A program made the translations under genes and the position numbers. From assembly GCF_044772865.1 (NCBI RefSeq), contig NZ_CP173029.1, positions 310,001 through 374,000 on the forward strand: 64,000 bases of DNA, given 5' to 3'. Positions within the stretch are counted from its first letter, which is position 1. Every line of letters begins with the position of its first letter. Below, piece after piece: positions 1 through 7,560 of the stretch. Below the pieces are notes generated by a model. That model was not told the DNA's origin and did not search any database. It saw only the letters and a program-made list of their open reading frames with translations. Origin of the DNA: Algirhabdus cladophorae. Its GTDB lineage: Bacteria > Pseudomonadota > Alphaproteobacteria > Rhodobacterales > Rhodobacteraceae.

Positions 1-59
1 GGAATGTCTTTTCCCAAGGCAGCAACTTGTTCTGCCTCTAGTTGAGCGAGCAGATCCAT
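1..59 (-). CDS. rplS: 50S ribosomal protein L19, N-terminal fragment
   Basis: Only the first 19 or so codons lie in the window; the gene runs off the left edge. The reverse strand reads MDLLAQLEAEQVAALGKDIP, which I recognise as the start of alphaproteobacterial L19, a protein at the 30S-50S interface. A strong Shine-Dalgarno, AGGAGGATCC, lies directly upstream (61-70). L19 usually follows trmD in one operon; here about 2.6 kb of other genes separates it from trmD, so it must have its own promoter in the gap to its right. Confidence 0.85.
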   Translation of the reverse strand, partial: MDLLAQLEAEQVAALGKDI

Positions 60-347
60 CGGATCCTCCTATTTATTATGGCTTGCGGTTGTTCCGCAAA
101 GGTCTGGCGCGTCCCGATAGCTCTGATCTTTGTTCGGTGTTCCCATCCACGCGGATGCGCCCGTCAGAGGTCAAGTCGACATTTATTTATGCGGCTTCCG
201 GGCCTTGTCTGGTATATCATTGAACCCAAAGAAGGTTCTGCCTGATCCAGTGGTTCCCGCAAACCAATGCACGCGAGTCGGAAAATCCGACCGCGAACTT
301 GGGCGGTATAGGGCGATCAGCCCTGTCTGGCAAGGGTTTTGATGGGG
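60..347. other. Intergenic region upstream of rplS
   Basis: No convincing gene. It must hold the rplS promoter and 5' leader (reading leftwards) and the 3' end of the LysR gene. A short hairpin CATCC-ACGC-GGATG lies near 146-159. I cannot recognise a known ribosomal-protein leader fold. Confidence 0.4.
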
Positions 348-1190
348 TCAAATCTGCCCCAAAAGCCATGTTTTCACAGTCTCAAGGGCGCGATTGGTCC
401 GCGCCCCTGTGGGCCAGACCAAATAGAAACCGGCGTTGCCATCTGCGGGAAAATCCCAAAGCCGTTCCAGACCATCGTTTGCGTGCAAATAGAGGCGGGG
501 CACAAGGGCCAGACCCTGTCCGTTTTTTGCTGCATCCATAGCCAGTGCGGTTTGGTTAAATTGCAGTAGCTTTTTGGGGCGATTGATCAGACCTTGCTGA
601 AAAAGCTGGTCCCAATGGCGGTGACTGTCTTGGATCAAAGTATGGGTTGTGGGCGTATCGAGCGAGGCAAACTGCGGCGTGCCAGCCGTCCCAACGATAC
701 AAAGGTCCAAACTGGCCAGTTTGGTATAGCTCAGATCCTTGCCAAAAGGGGGGCTGCCCAACCGAATGGCCAAATCAACGCCATCACTGGCGAAATGGGT
801 CAGGCTTTCCTCAGCTTGAACCTGAACCTCGATGTCGGGATTTTGCGCCTCGAAATTCGTCATGCGTGGCACCAGCCATTTTGCAGCAAAAGATGGCGTT
901 GTGGACAGTGTGACTTTGGCGGCATCAGGGATCAATTGGGCCACCCCGTCTTGGATCAGGGTCATGGCCTGACGAACTGGGCGATGCAACGTGGCCCCAT
1001 CTGCAGTCAGCGAAAGCCCACGGGCCTCGCGTTTGAACAGGGTTTTGCCCAGATCGGCCTCCAGTTTGCGAACTTGTTGGGCGACGGCCCCTTGGGTCAG
1101 ATGCAATTCCTCAGCGGCATGACGAAAGTTCAGGTGCCGGGCGGCGGCATCAAACATCCGCAGGGCATTCAGATTGGGCAGGCGCATCAT
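348..1190 (-). CDS. LysR-family transcriptional regulator (GcvA-like)
   Basis: A 280-residue LysR regulator. The N-terminus (LPNLNALRMFDAAARHLNFRHAAEEL, then LTQGAVAQQVRKLE) is the winged helix-turn-helix of the GcvA/AmpR-like branch; the rest is a periplasmic-binding-like effector domain. Two adjacent ATGs begin the ORF (1190 and 1187) and neither has a good Shine-Dalgarno, so the start is uncertain by one codon. It diverges from the small membrane-protein gene at 1303, and the 112 bp between them carry two inverted repeats that could be its operator. Target genes and inducer cannot be told from sequence. Confidence 0.85.
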   Translation of the reverse strand: MMRLPNLNALRMFDAAARHLNFRHAAEELHLTQGAVAQQVRKLEADLGKTLFKREARGLSLTADGATLHRPVRQAMTLIQDGVAQLIPDAAKVTLSTTPSFAAKWLVPRMTNFEAQNPDIEVQVQAEESLTHFASDGVDLAIRLGSPPFGKDLSYTKLASLDLCIVGTAGTPQFASLDTPTTHTLIQDSHRHWDQLFQQGLINRPKKLLQFNQTALAMDAAKNGQGLALVPRLYLHANDGLERLWDFPADGNAGFYLVWPTGARTNRALETVKTWLLGQI

Positions 1191-1205
1191 CGGGCTTTCT
1201 AGGCA

Positions 1206-1251
1206 GTAGAATTTCTACACCCTTGAGCGATGAGACATGATTGGTCAAGGG
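1206..1251. promoter_or_regulatory. Two inverted repeats in a divergent promoter
   Basis: A perfect 13-bp palindrome, GTAGAATTTCTAC (1206-1218), lies 16 bp upstream of the LysR start. It is followed by a 7-bp inverted repeat, CCCTTGA (1220-1226) and TCAAGGG (1245-1251). LysR regulators commonly bind dyads next to their own divergent promoter, so autoregulation is a fair inference. Confidence 0.45.
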
Positions 1252-1302
1252 CTGTTCCGGGCGGCTAAACAGCTATCCATAGGATTTCGAAGGATACGCC
1301 GG

Positions 1303-1539
1303 ATGTCACGTATAAATGCCATGATTGAACCTGTTTGGGCTTTGAAGTGGGTGGCGTCGCTGATCCAGATTGCGGGCTACACGGCAACTGCTTTTGGCAT
1401 GACGCCGCTGAACATCTACTTGTTTCTAATTGGATTGATTGGCTGGTTTGTTGTTGGGGCGTTCTGGAAGGATCGCGCGATCATGTTGATCCATTTGGTG
1501 GCATTAGCAGCCATGGGGGCGGGCTTGGCCAGCAGTTGA
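1303..1539 (+). CDS. Small two-helix membrane protein (DUF6552-like)
   Basis: A 78-residue protein of unknown function with two hydrophobic segments: roughly residues 18-45 (IAGYTATAFGMTPLNIYLFLIGLIGWFVVG) and 53-72. The start at 1303 is chosen because AAGGAT lies 7 nt upstream; the reading frame is open further upstream but without a ribosome site, and a second Met at 1321 is possible. It resembles a short uncharacterised family common in Rhodobacteraceae, possibly DUF6552, from memory. It is divergent from the LysR gene and ends 34 bp before a bidirectional terminator. Confidence 0.65.
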   Translation: MSRINAMIEPVWALKWVASLIQIAGYTATAFGMTPLNIYLFLIGLIGWFVVGAFWKDRAIMLIHLVALAAMGAGLASS

Positions 1540-1573
1540 ACCAAAGGTTTTGCCAGCTTCTGTGAACACCAAA

Positions 1574-1605
1574 AAAGTGCAGTTCCAGGAAACTGCACTT
1601 TATTT
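1574..1605. terminator. Bidirectional intrinsic terminator
   Basis: A hairpin with 10-bp arms (1575-1584 and 1591-1600, core GTGCAGTT/AACTGCAC, loop CCAGGA) has an A-run on its left and a T-rich run on its right. It sits between the convergent genes at 1303-1539 (+) and 1671-1865 (-) and can serve both. Confidence 0.8.
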
Positions 1606-1670
1606 TGGAAAATGGGATCGTTCTATAGATTCTAAAATCGGTATCGTGGAAAGGTATTTTGGGGTAAATC

Positions 1671-1865
1671 TTAGAAATTCGGGGAGGTCGCCCAAACGGC
1701 GTTACCATTCAGATCCAGACCGCGATAATTGCTGTCTTGCTCGGCATAAACACCGGCACACACCTTCAGGAAATGAGCAACTTTTTTGGCGATTGGCAGG
1801 ATGAATGCGCCGAAGTCTACGGTTTTGATTGGCTGGGCTGTGGCGGTGTAAGTCATTGTTGTCAT
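1671..1865 (-). CDS. Small conserved-looking protein of unknown function
   Basis: A 64-residue ORF, MTTMTYTATAQPIKTVDFGA... ending NAVWATSPNF. Support is contextual: AGGGA lies 8 nt upstream of the ATG and the shared terminator at about 1574-1605 follows the stop. It has no signal peptide or membrane segment and one Cys. I do not recognise the family. It is transcribed alone, with a 250-bp non-coding stretch upstream. Confidence 0.5.
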   Translation of the reverse strand: MTTMTYTATAQPIKTVDFGAFILPIAKKVAHFLKVCAGVYAEQDSNYRGLDLNGNAVWATSPNF

Positions 1866-2115
1866 TTCGTAATTCCCTCTGGTGTGTGGCGTGGTTGCCG
1901 GTGTGTCTGTTCTTGCATCCTGTTTAGACAGAGGGTGGCAGAGGCGACAGTCAGGTATGCCTTACTTTGGGTCATTTTGGGGTCAGGAATACCCGACTTA
2001 ACGGGGTATATTGGGCCCTAAAACATTGTGCAGGTGCAGAAAAATGCTGTCACCGGGGAAATATTTTTGAATTTCCCCCTCTGGTTTGTCACTGTTGGGA
2101 AAAGGGGAGGATCCA

Positions 2116-2607
2116 ATGCTGATCAGGGCTGAAAAATTAGGGGATGCCGAGGCAATCCACGATATCACTGCTATGGCCTTTGCCCCAAAGGCGTTTAGCG
2201 ACGGGACCGAGGCCGCTTTGCCTGCCGCCTTGAACGCGGATGGTGATATGGTGTTGTCTTTGGTCGCTGTTGACACAGAGATCGTTGGCCATGTTGCGTT
2301 TTCAACCGTGACATTTGATGGCCGCGACATGGGGTGGATCGGCTTGGGCCCTGTGGCTGTGCACCCAGATCGGCAATTGCAGGGGATCGGGTCTGCGTTG
2401 ATCACGCAGGGCTTGGACCAGATCAAAGCCTTGGGTGCCAAGGGCTGCGTCTTGGTTGGCGATCCGAAATACTACCACCGTTTTGGTTTTGTAGGCGACG
2501 GGGCGCTGCGCTATCAGGATTTGCCTGTGGAATTGGTGCAGTGGGTGTCATTTGATGGATCGGCGCCTAAGGGAATTTTGGGATTTGCACCGGCGTTCGG
2601 GGATTAA
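2116..2607 (+). CDS. GNAT N-acetyltransferase (YhbS/YjaB type)
   Basis: A 163-residue GNAT domain. The acetyl-CoA pyrophosphate-loop motif appears as VHPDRQLQGIGSALI (about residues 86-100), and the later VLVGDPKYYHRFGFV is typical of the YhbS branch. The ORF is open to 2086, but the start at 2116 has GGGGAGG 7 nt upstream and is preferred. It lies on the opposite strand between trmD and rplS, interrupting the usual ribosomal arrangement. The acceptor substrate is unknown. Confidence 0.8.
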   Translation: MLIRAEKLGDAEAIHDITAMAFAPKAFSDGTEAALPAALNADGDMVLSLVAVDTEIVGHVAFSTVTFDGRDMGWIGLGPVAVHPDRQLQGIGSALITQGLDQIKALGAKGCVLVGDPKYYHRFGFVGDGALRYQDLPVELVQWVSFDGSAPKGILGFAPAFGD

Positions 2608-2680
2608 GCGCCTTGGAACAAGATGCCTACAAATGTGAACGTGATGAAAATTGCGCAAAGCACCCGGATAAATCCAAAGG

Positions 2681-3466
2681 CTATTTCTTGAGCGTGTCCC
2701 AAAGGTCAGGTCTGCGCTCTTGGGTCAGTTTTTCGGACTGCTCGCGTCGCCATTTGGCGACTTTGCCGTGATCGCCTGAGGTCAGGACGTCGGGAATTGT
2801 GTGCCCCATCCAGTCCGCAGGGCGGGTGTATTGCGGGTGTTCGAGCAGGCCTTCGGAAAAGCTTTCCTCGACGGTGCTGTCAAGATTGCCCAATACGCCG
2901 GGCAGAAGGCGCACTGTGGCGTCGATCATGGCTTGGGCGGCCAGTTCGCCACCGGAGAGGACGAAATCCCCAAGGCTGACCTCTTGGATATTGTAATGAT
3001 CGAGCACGCGCTGATCGACCCCTTCGAACCGGCCGCAGAGCATGGTAATACCATCGGCCTGTGACCACTCCCGCGCCATGGCTTGATCGAACCGACGACC
3101 GCGCGGCGACAGGTAGACCAGCGGGCAGCGCCCTTTGATCTGTTTGCCTACATGTTCGATGGCAGCGCCCACTACATCGGCGCGCAGAACCATGCCAGCC
3201 CCGCCGCCAGAGGGCGTGTCGTCTACATTGCGGTGCTTGCCCTCGCCAAACATGCGCAGATCGGTGGTCTCGATCTGCCACAGATTGTCCTTGAGCGCCT
3301 TGCCCGTCAGGCTTTCGCCCAGCACGCCCGGAAAGGCATCGGGAAAGAGGGTGATGATCCGCGCGGTCCAGACATTGGCCAGCGTGGGTTTGGGGGTCAT
3401 CAGATCGCGGGGTTTCAGCGAGGTTGAAATGGATTTCAACCCGTGGCTTTTGGTAGGGGCCACCAT
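2681..3466 (-). CDS. trmD: tRNA (guanine-N1)-methyltransferase TrmD
   Basis: TrmD methylates G37 of tRNAs read with a following G, preventing +1 frameshifting. The 261-residue protein shows the SPOUT trefoil-knot signatures YLSPRGRRFDQ, LCGRFEGVDQRV and GDFVLSGGELAAQAMID. The ATG at 3464-3466 overlaps the rimM stop by 1 nt (TGATG), implying translational coupling. This adds 22 residues before MTPKP, where many TrmD proteins begin, so an internal start near 3400 is an alternative. rplS does not follow it as it does in most bacteria. Confidence 0.95.
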   Translation of the reverse strand: MVAPTKSHGLKSISTSLKPRDLMTPKPTLANVWTARIITLFPDAFPGVLGESLTGKALKDNLWQIETTDLRMFGEGKHRNVDDTPSGGGAGMVLRADVVGAAIEHVGKQIKGRCPLVYLSPRGRRFDQAMAREWSQADGITMLCGRFEGVDQRVLDHYNIQEVSLGDFVLSGGELAAQAMIDATVRLLPGVLGNLDSTVEESFSEGLLEHPQYTRPADWMGHTIPDVLTSGDHGKVAKWRREQSEKLTQERRPDLWDTLKK

Positions 3467-3966
3467 CAGTCGAACAGGCCTTCGGGGGGATCGGCGACGA
3501 TGCGTTTACCCGCGATATCAACGGTAGGCACGCAGGCCTTGGTGAAGGGCAGGGCCACGGTGTTTTTGGCCCCGACGGCGTGGATTTCCAGCATGTCGCC
3601 GGCACCATGGTTCACCACCAATTTGACCTTACCCAAAGGCCCGCCGCCCGTATCGAACACCGGCAAACCGATCAAATCGGCATAGTAATACTCGTCTTCC
3701 TCGGGATCGGGCAGTTCACTGCGCTCGGCGAACAATTGCGTGCCGTTCAGCGCGTCGGCCTCTTCTTTGGTGTTCACACCGCGCACTTGGGCTGCAAATC
3801 CGTTTTTGACAGGCTGCACAAGGGTCGCGTTAAAATCGCGGTGCCCGCCTTCGTTGGTCAGCGGGTATTCAAAGATTGCCAAAGGATCGGCGCAAAAACT
3901 TTTGATCCGCACATGGCCTTTGACACCAAAGGCGCCCGCGATGATGCCGACGCATACCTTATCCAT
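3466..3966 (-). CDS. rimM: Ribosome maturation factor RimM
   Basis: RimM (166 residues from this start) binds S19 and helps assemble the 30S head. The N-terminal barrel is seen in VCVGIIAGAFGVKGHVRIKSF and the C-terminal PRC-barrel in YYYADLIGLPVFD. The frame is open to 4008, but the ATG at 3964-3966 is chosen because GGGGGG precedes it and it matches the usual N-terminus. That start overlaps by 8 nt the end of a 49-codon ORF (3959-4108), so rimM may be translationally coupled to it. Cotranscribed with trmD. Confidence 0.93.
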   Translation of the reverse strand: MDKVCVGIIAGAFGVKGHVRIKSFCADPLAIFEYPLTNEGGHRDFNATLVQPVKNGFAAQVRGVNTKEEADALNGTQLFAERSELPDPEEDEYYYADLIGLPVFDTGGGPLGKVKLVVNHGAGDMLEIHAVGAKNTVALPFTKACVPTVDIAGKRIVADPPEGLFD

Positions 3967-4108
3967 TGGCCGCAACCCCCCGACAAATGCCGCTTTGCAT
4001 GGTTCCACCTGCCTCTTTGCAGGCCTCAGCAGCGCCTGCCCATTGATACATCACCCCTGCGGCGAAGGCCCCACCGGAAAATATGACAAGACGGAGTATT
4101 CCAAACAT
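3959..4108 (-). CDS. 49-residue membrane-anchored small protein between rpsP and rimM
   Basis: The reverse strand encodes MFGILRLVIFSGGAFAAGVM followed by YQWAGAAEACKEAGGTMQSGICRGVAANG. There is an N-terminal hydrophobic helix (residues 3-19), then a short tail with two Cys (30 and 42), suggesting a single-pass or exported protein with a possible disulfide. AAGGA sits 8 nt before the ATG. The stop overlaps the rimM start by 8 nt. I recall similar short hypothetical ORFs at this position in related genomes but cannot verify. Function unknown. Confidence 0.65.
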   Translation of the reverse strand: MFGILRLVIFSGGAFAAGVMYQWAGAAEACKEAGGTMQSGICRGVAANG

Positions 4109-4143
4109 TTCAGCGTCCTTGATTGATTAGGCCCTTCATAGAC

Positions 4144-4172
4144 AAAAGGCCGCCTGTTCCCAAGCGGCCTTT
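4144..4172 (-). terminator. Hairpin downstream of rpsP
   Basis: Arms AAAGGCCGC (4145-4153) and GCGGCCTTT (4164-4172) form a 9-bp stem; on the minus strand the stem runs into TTTT. It lies 23 bp after the rpsP stop and before the small ORF and rimM, so it probably terminates part of the rpsP transcripts and sets a ratio between rpsP and rimM-trmD. Confidence 0.7.
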
Positions 4173-4195
4173 CGAAATTCATGGGCAAGCGGTGC

Positions 4196-4612
4196 TTACT
4201 CTTCGGCTGCAGCTTCTTCTGCTGGCGCTTCTTCTGCAGGGGCTTCTGCTGGGGCAGCAGCAGCTTCAGCAGCGGCGGCTGCTTTGGCGGCTTTTTCTTC
4301 GGCGCGCTCTTGGGCTTTCTTGCCCGGTGTGCCTTTTTTCGGGTTCGAGCGGTCTTTCTTGGGCAACTCGCCAGCGGCTTCCAGCATGCGGGATACACGG
4401 TCGGTGACCTGAGCGCCTTCGCCCAACCAGTATTTCACGCGCTCCATGTCCATTTTCACGCGCTCTTCGCTGTCTTTTGGCAGCAATGGGTTATATGTGC
4501 CCAGCTTTTCGATGTAGCGACCATCGCGTGGCATGCGGCTGTCGGCAGCCACGATGCGGTAAAATGGACGTTTCTTGGAACCGCCGCGGGCGAGACGAAT
4601 TTTCATAGCCAT
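4196..4612 (-). CDS. rpsP: 30S ribosomal protein S16
   Basis: S16 is a structural protein of the 30S body. The core is canonical (MAMKIRLARGGSKKRPFYRIV, then DGRYIEKLGTYNP). At 138 residues it is longer than the roughly 80-residue core because of a C-terminal tail rich in Ala, Glu and Pro (from about residue 95; repeats of the type APAEEAPAEE), a common trait in Rhodobacterales. GGAG lies about 11 nt upstream of the ATG. Upstream is the chorismate mutase gene; a hairpin follows. Confidence 0.97.
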   Translation of the reverse strand: MAMKIRLARGGSKKRPFYRIVAADSRMPRDGRYIEKLGTYNPLLPKDSEERVKMDMERVKYWLGEGAQVTDRVSRMLEAAGELPKKDRSNPKKGTPGKKAQERAEEKAAKAAAAAEAAAAPAEAPAEEAPAEEAAAEE

Positions 4613-4654
4613 GATGTAGTTCTCCTATTTTGGCTTTAGCAGGCTTTCGGCCTG

Positions 4655-4951
4655 TTATTCTTGGTGTTTCTTGTGGTGTTGAATGACTTCCTGGATAATG
4701 AAATTCAGAAAATCCTTGGCGAAAGCGGGATCAAGATCGGCGCGATTGGCCAGATCTTCGAGCCGCGCAATTTGTTTTTCCTCGCGCGCAGGGTCCGAGG
4801 CGGGTAGATCGTGCTGGGCTTTGAGTTTGCCCACGGCTTGGGTGTGTTTGAACCGCTCGCCCAGTGTGTAGACAAGGATCGCGTCCAGTCTGTCGATGCT
4901 CTCGCGGTGGTCTTTGAGCACCTCTTGGGCGCGGGTCACAGGATCAGTCAA
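4655..4951 (-). CDS. Chorismate mutase, AroQ class
   Basis: A stand-alone 98-residue all-helical chorismate mutase (chorismate to prephenate, for Phe/Tyr). Hallmarks are RESIDRLDAILVYTLGERF, then VGKLK, DPAREEKQIARL and the C-terminal FIIQEVIQ, which supply the Arg, Lys and Gln residues of the AroQ active site. The start is read as TTG at 4949-4951 (LTDPVTRAQ) because AAGGA lies about 8 nt upstream; it overlaps the preceding acetyltransferase stop by 8 nt. The gene lies in the ffh-GNAT-GNAT-CM-rpsP series. An in-frame GTG at about 4939 is an alternative start. Confidence 0.85.
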   Translation of the reverse strand: MTDPVTRAQEVLKDHRESIDRLDAILVYTLGERFKHTQAVGKLKAQHDLPASDPAREEKQIARLEDLANRADLDPAFAKDFLNFIIQEVIQHHKKHQE

Positions 4952-5552
4952 GAGCCCATCCTTTCGGTTTAAAAAGCGGGTCGGCATAGTGGCTGATTTC
5001 CATGGCGATGCCGTGAGCCAATTGCGTGCCGTCCAACTCAGCAGGGCTGGGGTGGCGATAGACCGCGTCCGACCCGTCGATGGTTGCGGCTTGGCGGTCA
5101 CGGGTGGCCCCCAGCCGTTCGGCCAGTCGAATACTGTCGAGGTTTTTGGGGTCCAAGTAGGACACGGCTGTGGTCCAGCCTTTTTGCGCATAATAGTAGT
5201 CGCGCACGGCACTGGTGGCTTCCAGCGCATAACCTTTGCCTGCTTTGTCAGGCCAAATGATCCAAGCGATTTCTGCTTCGGGCCATTTCGCAGGCTGCCA
5301 ACCACCGGCCATGCCGTAGGTCGCATCGGTCTCTTTGTCGTGGATCATCCACATGCCAAAGCCGCGAATGTGCCAATGGCCCATCTCGGCGGCATAGAGC
5401 ATCCATGCCTCATAGGCGTTCAGGGGCCCACCCATAAAGCGCGAGCGATAGCTGCTGAAAGTTGCTTTGAAGTCAGGGTAATCCTCGGCCTCGGGGCCGC
5501 GCAGGACAAGGCGCTGGGTTTCCAGCACAGGAATTTCGGCCAGTGTCATCAT
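4944..5552 (-). CDS. GNAT acetyltransferase, RimJ/RimL type (copy 2)
   Basis: A 202-residue acetyltransferase of the ribosomal-protein-alanine acetyltransferase-like group: ETQRLVLRGPEAEDY at the N-terminus and KAGKGYALEATSAVRDYYY as the acetyl-CoA loop. It is clearly paralogous to the gene just upstream (shared MGHWHIRGFG/LLGHWHIRGYG, PEAEIAW/PEAEIGW and a closing RHPSP). The ATG overlaps the upstream stop by 2-4 nt, so the two are likely translated as a pair. The substrate is unknown; the neighbourhood (ffh, rpsP) makes a ribosomal or translation-related target a reasonable guess. Confidence 0.85.
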   Translation of the reverse strand: MMTLAEIPVLETQRLVLRGPEAEDYPDFKATFSSYRSRFMGGPLNAYEAWMLYAAEMGHWHIRGFGMWMIHDKETDATYGMAGGWQPAKWPEAEIAWIIWPDKAGKGYALEATSAVRDYYYAQKGWTTAVSYLDPKNLDSIRLAERLGATRDRQAATIDGSDAVYRHPSPAELDGTQLAHGIAMEISHYADPLFKPKGWALD

Positions 5553-6064
5553 GTCAGCGCCTCGGGGGACGGGTGCCGCCAGACCTGCATTTGACCATAG
5601 CGTTCATGGGTATAGTCGTAGTCGTATGTGGCACCCAGCTTTTGCGCCAAAGCTGCAGAGCGGGTGTTATTGGGGTCGATGCAGCTGATGGCTGTGTCCC
5701 AATCCAGCACTTGGTAAGCGTAGCGTCGGGATTCCAGAGCGGCCTCATGGGCGATGCCGCGGCCTTCGGCGTGATCCATTAGGGTCCAGCCGATTTCGGC
5801 TTCGGGCCAGCCTTCGGGGTTCCACAGGCCAACACGTCCACAGTACTTCCCAGTGGCTTTTTCTTCCACAGCCCAAAACCCATAACCCCGTATATGCCAA
5901 TGACCCAGCAGCGAGGCAAAGCCGCGCCAGCCCTGTTCGCGCGTCATGGGCCCACCCACGAAATGCGAACGCTCGGACGCCCAAAAGCCGACCTCAGCCT
6001 CGAAATCGGCCTCCGTCGGGGCGCGCAGGATCAAGCGATCTGTATGTAGGGTTGGTGCGATCAT
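5549..6064 (-). CDS. GNAT acetyltransferase, RimJ/RimL type (copy 1)
   Basis: A 171-residue RimJ/RimL-type acetyltransferase: HTDRLILRAPTEADFE at the start and EGRGIAHEAALESRRYAY as the cofactor loop. Its ATG overlaps the ffh stop by 4 nt (ATGA), placing it in the ffh operon. It is a tandem paralogue of the following gene, probably arisen by duplication. The acceptor is unknown. Confidence 0.85.
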   Translation of the reverse strand: MIAPTLHTDRLILRAPTEADFEAEVGFWASERSHFVGGPMTREQGWRGFASLLGHWHIRGYGFWAVEEKATGKYCGRVGLWNPEGWPEAEIGWTLMDHAEGRGIAHEAALESRRYAYQVLDWDTAISCIDPNNTRSAALAQKLGATYDYDYTHERYGQMQVWRHPSPEALT

Positions 6065-7560
6065 TTCTTTTTGCCGAAACCAGATAGGCCAGGGGGCAGG
6101 CCACCGCCGCCCATGCCGGGCATTCCGCCAAGACCACCGGGCATTTTGCCCAACTGTTTTGCGGCGGCTTCCATGGCGGCAGGATCGTTCATATCGGGCA
6201 TGCCGCCGCCTTTGCCCATCATGCCTTTCATGGCCTGTTTGAGCATGCCACCTTTGCCCATCTTGCCCATTTTCTTCATCATGTCGGACATCTGACGGTG
6301 CATTTTCAGCAGTTTATTTAGGTCCGAGACTTCCATGCCCGCCCCGGCAGCAATCCGCTTTTTGCGGCTGGCTTGCAGGATCTGCGGGTTGGCGCGTTCT
6401 TTTTTGGTCATGGAATTCACAAGGGCGATCTGGCGTTTCAGAACGCTGTCGTCAAAGCCTGCTTCTTCAACCTGTTTGGCCATTTTGCCCATGCCCGGCA
6501 TCATTCCGATGATGCCTTCCATGCCACCCATTTTCATCATCTGTTCAAGCTGCGCCTTGAGGTCGTTCATATTGAACTGACCTTTTTGAAAGCGCTTCAT
6601 CATCCGTTCGGCTTGTTCGGCCTCGATGGTCTCTTGGGCCTTTTCCACCAGCGATACGATATCGCCCATGCCAAGAATGCGACCTGCAACACGTTCGGGA
6701 TGGAATTCTTCCAGAGCGTCCAGTTTTTCGCCCAAACCCACGTATTTGATCGGTTTGCCAGTCACAGCTTTCATCGACAGGGCCGCACCGCCACGTCCGT
6801 CGCCATCCATGCGGGTCAGAACCACGCCCGAGATGCCGATTTTTCCGTCAAATTCTTCGGCGACTTCTACGGCGACCTGACCGGTCAGGCCGTCAACGAC
6901 CAACAGTGTCTCACGCGGGTTGACCGCGTCGCGCACGTCTTTGACCTCTTGCATCAAGGTCTCGTCGATTTGCAGACGTCCTGCCGTGTCCAGCATGTAG
7001 ACGTCATATCCGCCCAAAGTGGCCTGTTGTTTTGCGCGTTTGGCGATTTGAACGGCGCTTTCACCTGCCACGATGGGCAATGTGTCCACACCGATTTGAG
7101 CGCCGAGAACCGCCAACTGTTGTTGTGCAGCAGGGCGGTAAATATCCAAAGAGGCCATCAAAACGCGCTTGCCGTTTTTCTCGGTCAAACGCTTTGCCAA
7201 TTTACCCGTTGTCGTGGTTTTACCACCGCCCTGCAAACCGACCATCAAGATAGGGGCAGGGGGGTTATCAATTTTCAGATCGCCCGGTTCGCCTTCGCCC
7301 GTCAGTGTATCAACCAACGCATCGTGGACAATTTTAACAACTTGCTGGCCGGGCGTGATGGATTTGGTCACGGCCTGACCAGTAGCCTTTTCTTGCACGG
7401 CTTTGACAAATTCGCGTGCTACGGGCAGCGAGACATCGGCCTCCAGAAGGGCGACACGGACCTCGCGCAGAGCGGTTTTTACGTCGTCCTCAGACAACGC
7501 GCCTTGTTTGGTGAGCTTGTCGAAAACACCCGATAGGCGCTGTGAAAGATTCTCAAACAT
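6061..7560 (-). CDS. ffh: Signal recognition particle protein Ffh (SRP54)
   Basis: Ffh binds 4.5S RNA and signal sequences and delivers nascent membrane proteins to FtsY. The 499-residue protein has the N domain, then the GTPase G domain (P-loop GLQGGGKTTTTGKLA near residue 105, DTAGRLQID, TRMDGDGRGGAALS), then the methionine-rich M domain (IIGMMPGMGKMA, HRQMSDMMKKMGKMG) with a Gly/Met-rich tail. It opens the operon that continues with two acetyltransferases and chorismate mutase. I looked for the 4.5S RNA gene nearby and did not find it. Confidence 0.97.
   Translation of the reverse strand: MFENLSQRLSGVFDKLTKQGALSEDDVKTALREVRVALLEADVSLPVAREFVKAVQEKATGQAVTKSITPGQQVVKIVHDALVDTLTGEGEPGDLKIDNPPAPILMVGLQGGGKTTTTGKLAKRLTEKNGKRVLMASLDIYRPAAQQQLAVLGAQIGVDTLPIVAGESAVQIAKRAKQQATLGGYDVYMLDTAGRLQIDETLMQEVKDVRDAVNPRETLLVVDGLTGQVAVEVAEEFDGKIGISGVVLTRMDGDGRGGAALSMKAVTGKPIKYVGLGEKLDALEEFHPERVAGRILGMGDIVSLVEKAQETIEAEQAERMMKRFQKGQFNMNDLKAQLEQMMKMGGMEGIIGMMPGMGKMAKQVEEAGFDDSVLKRQIALVNSMTKKERANPQILQASRKKRIAAGAGMEVSDLNKLLKMHRQMSDMMKKMGKMGKGGMLKQAMKGMMGKGGGMPDMNDPAAMEAAAKQLGKMPGGLGGMPGMGGGGLPPGLSGFGKKK

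Noticed and set aside
2604..2699. A reverse-strand reading frame of about 32 codons after trmD ending IFITFTFVGILFQGA
   Set aside because: It looks like a membrane helix, but the only starts are TTG or GTG inside or near trmD and no ribosome site is seen.
6373..7536. A 387-codon open frame opposite ffh
   Set aside because: Antisense shadow of a conserved gene.
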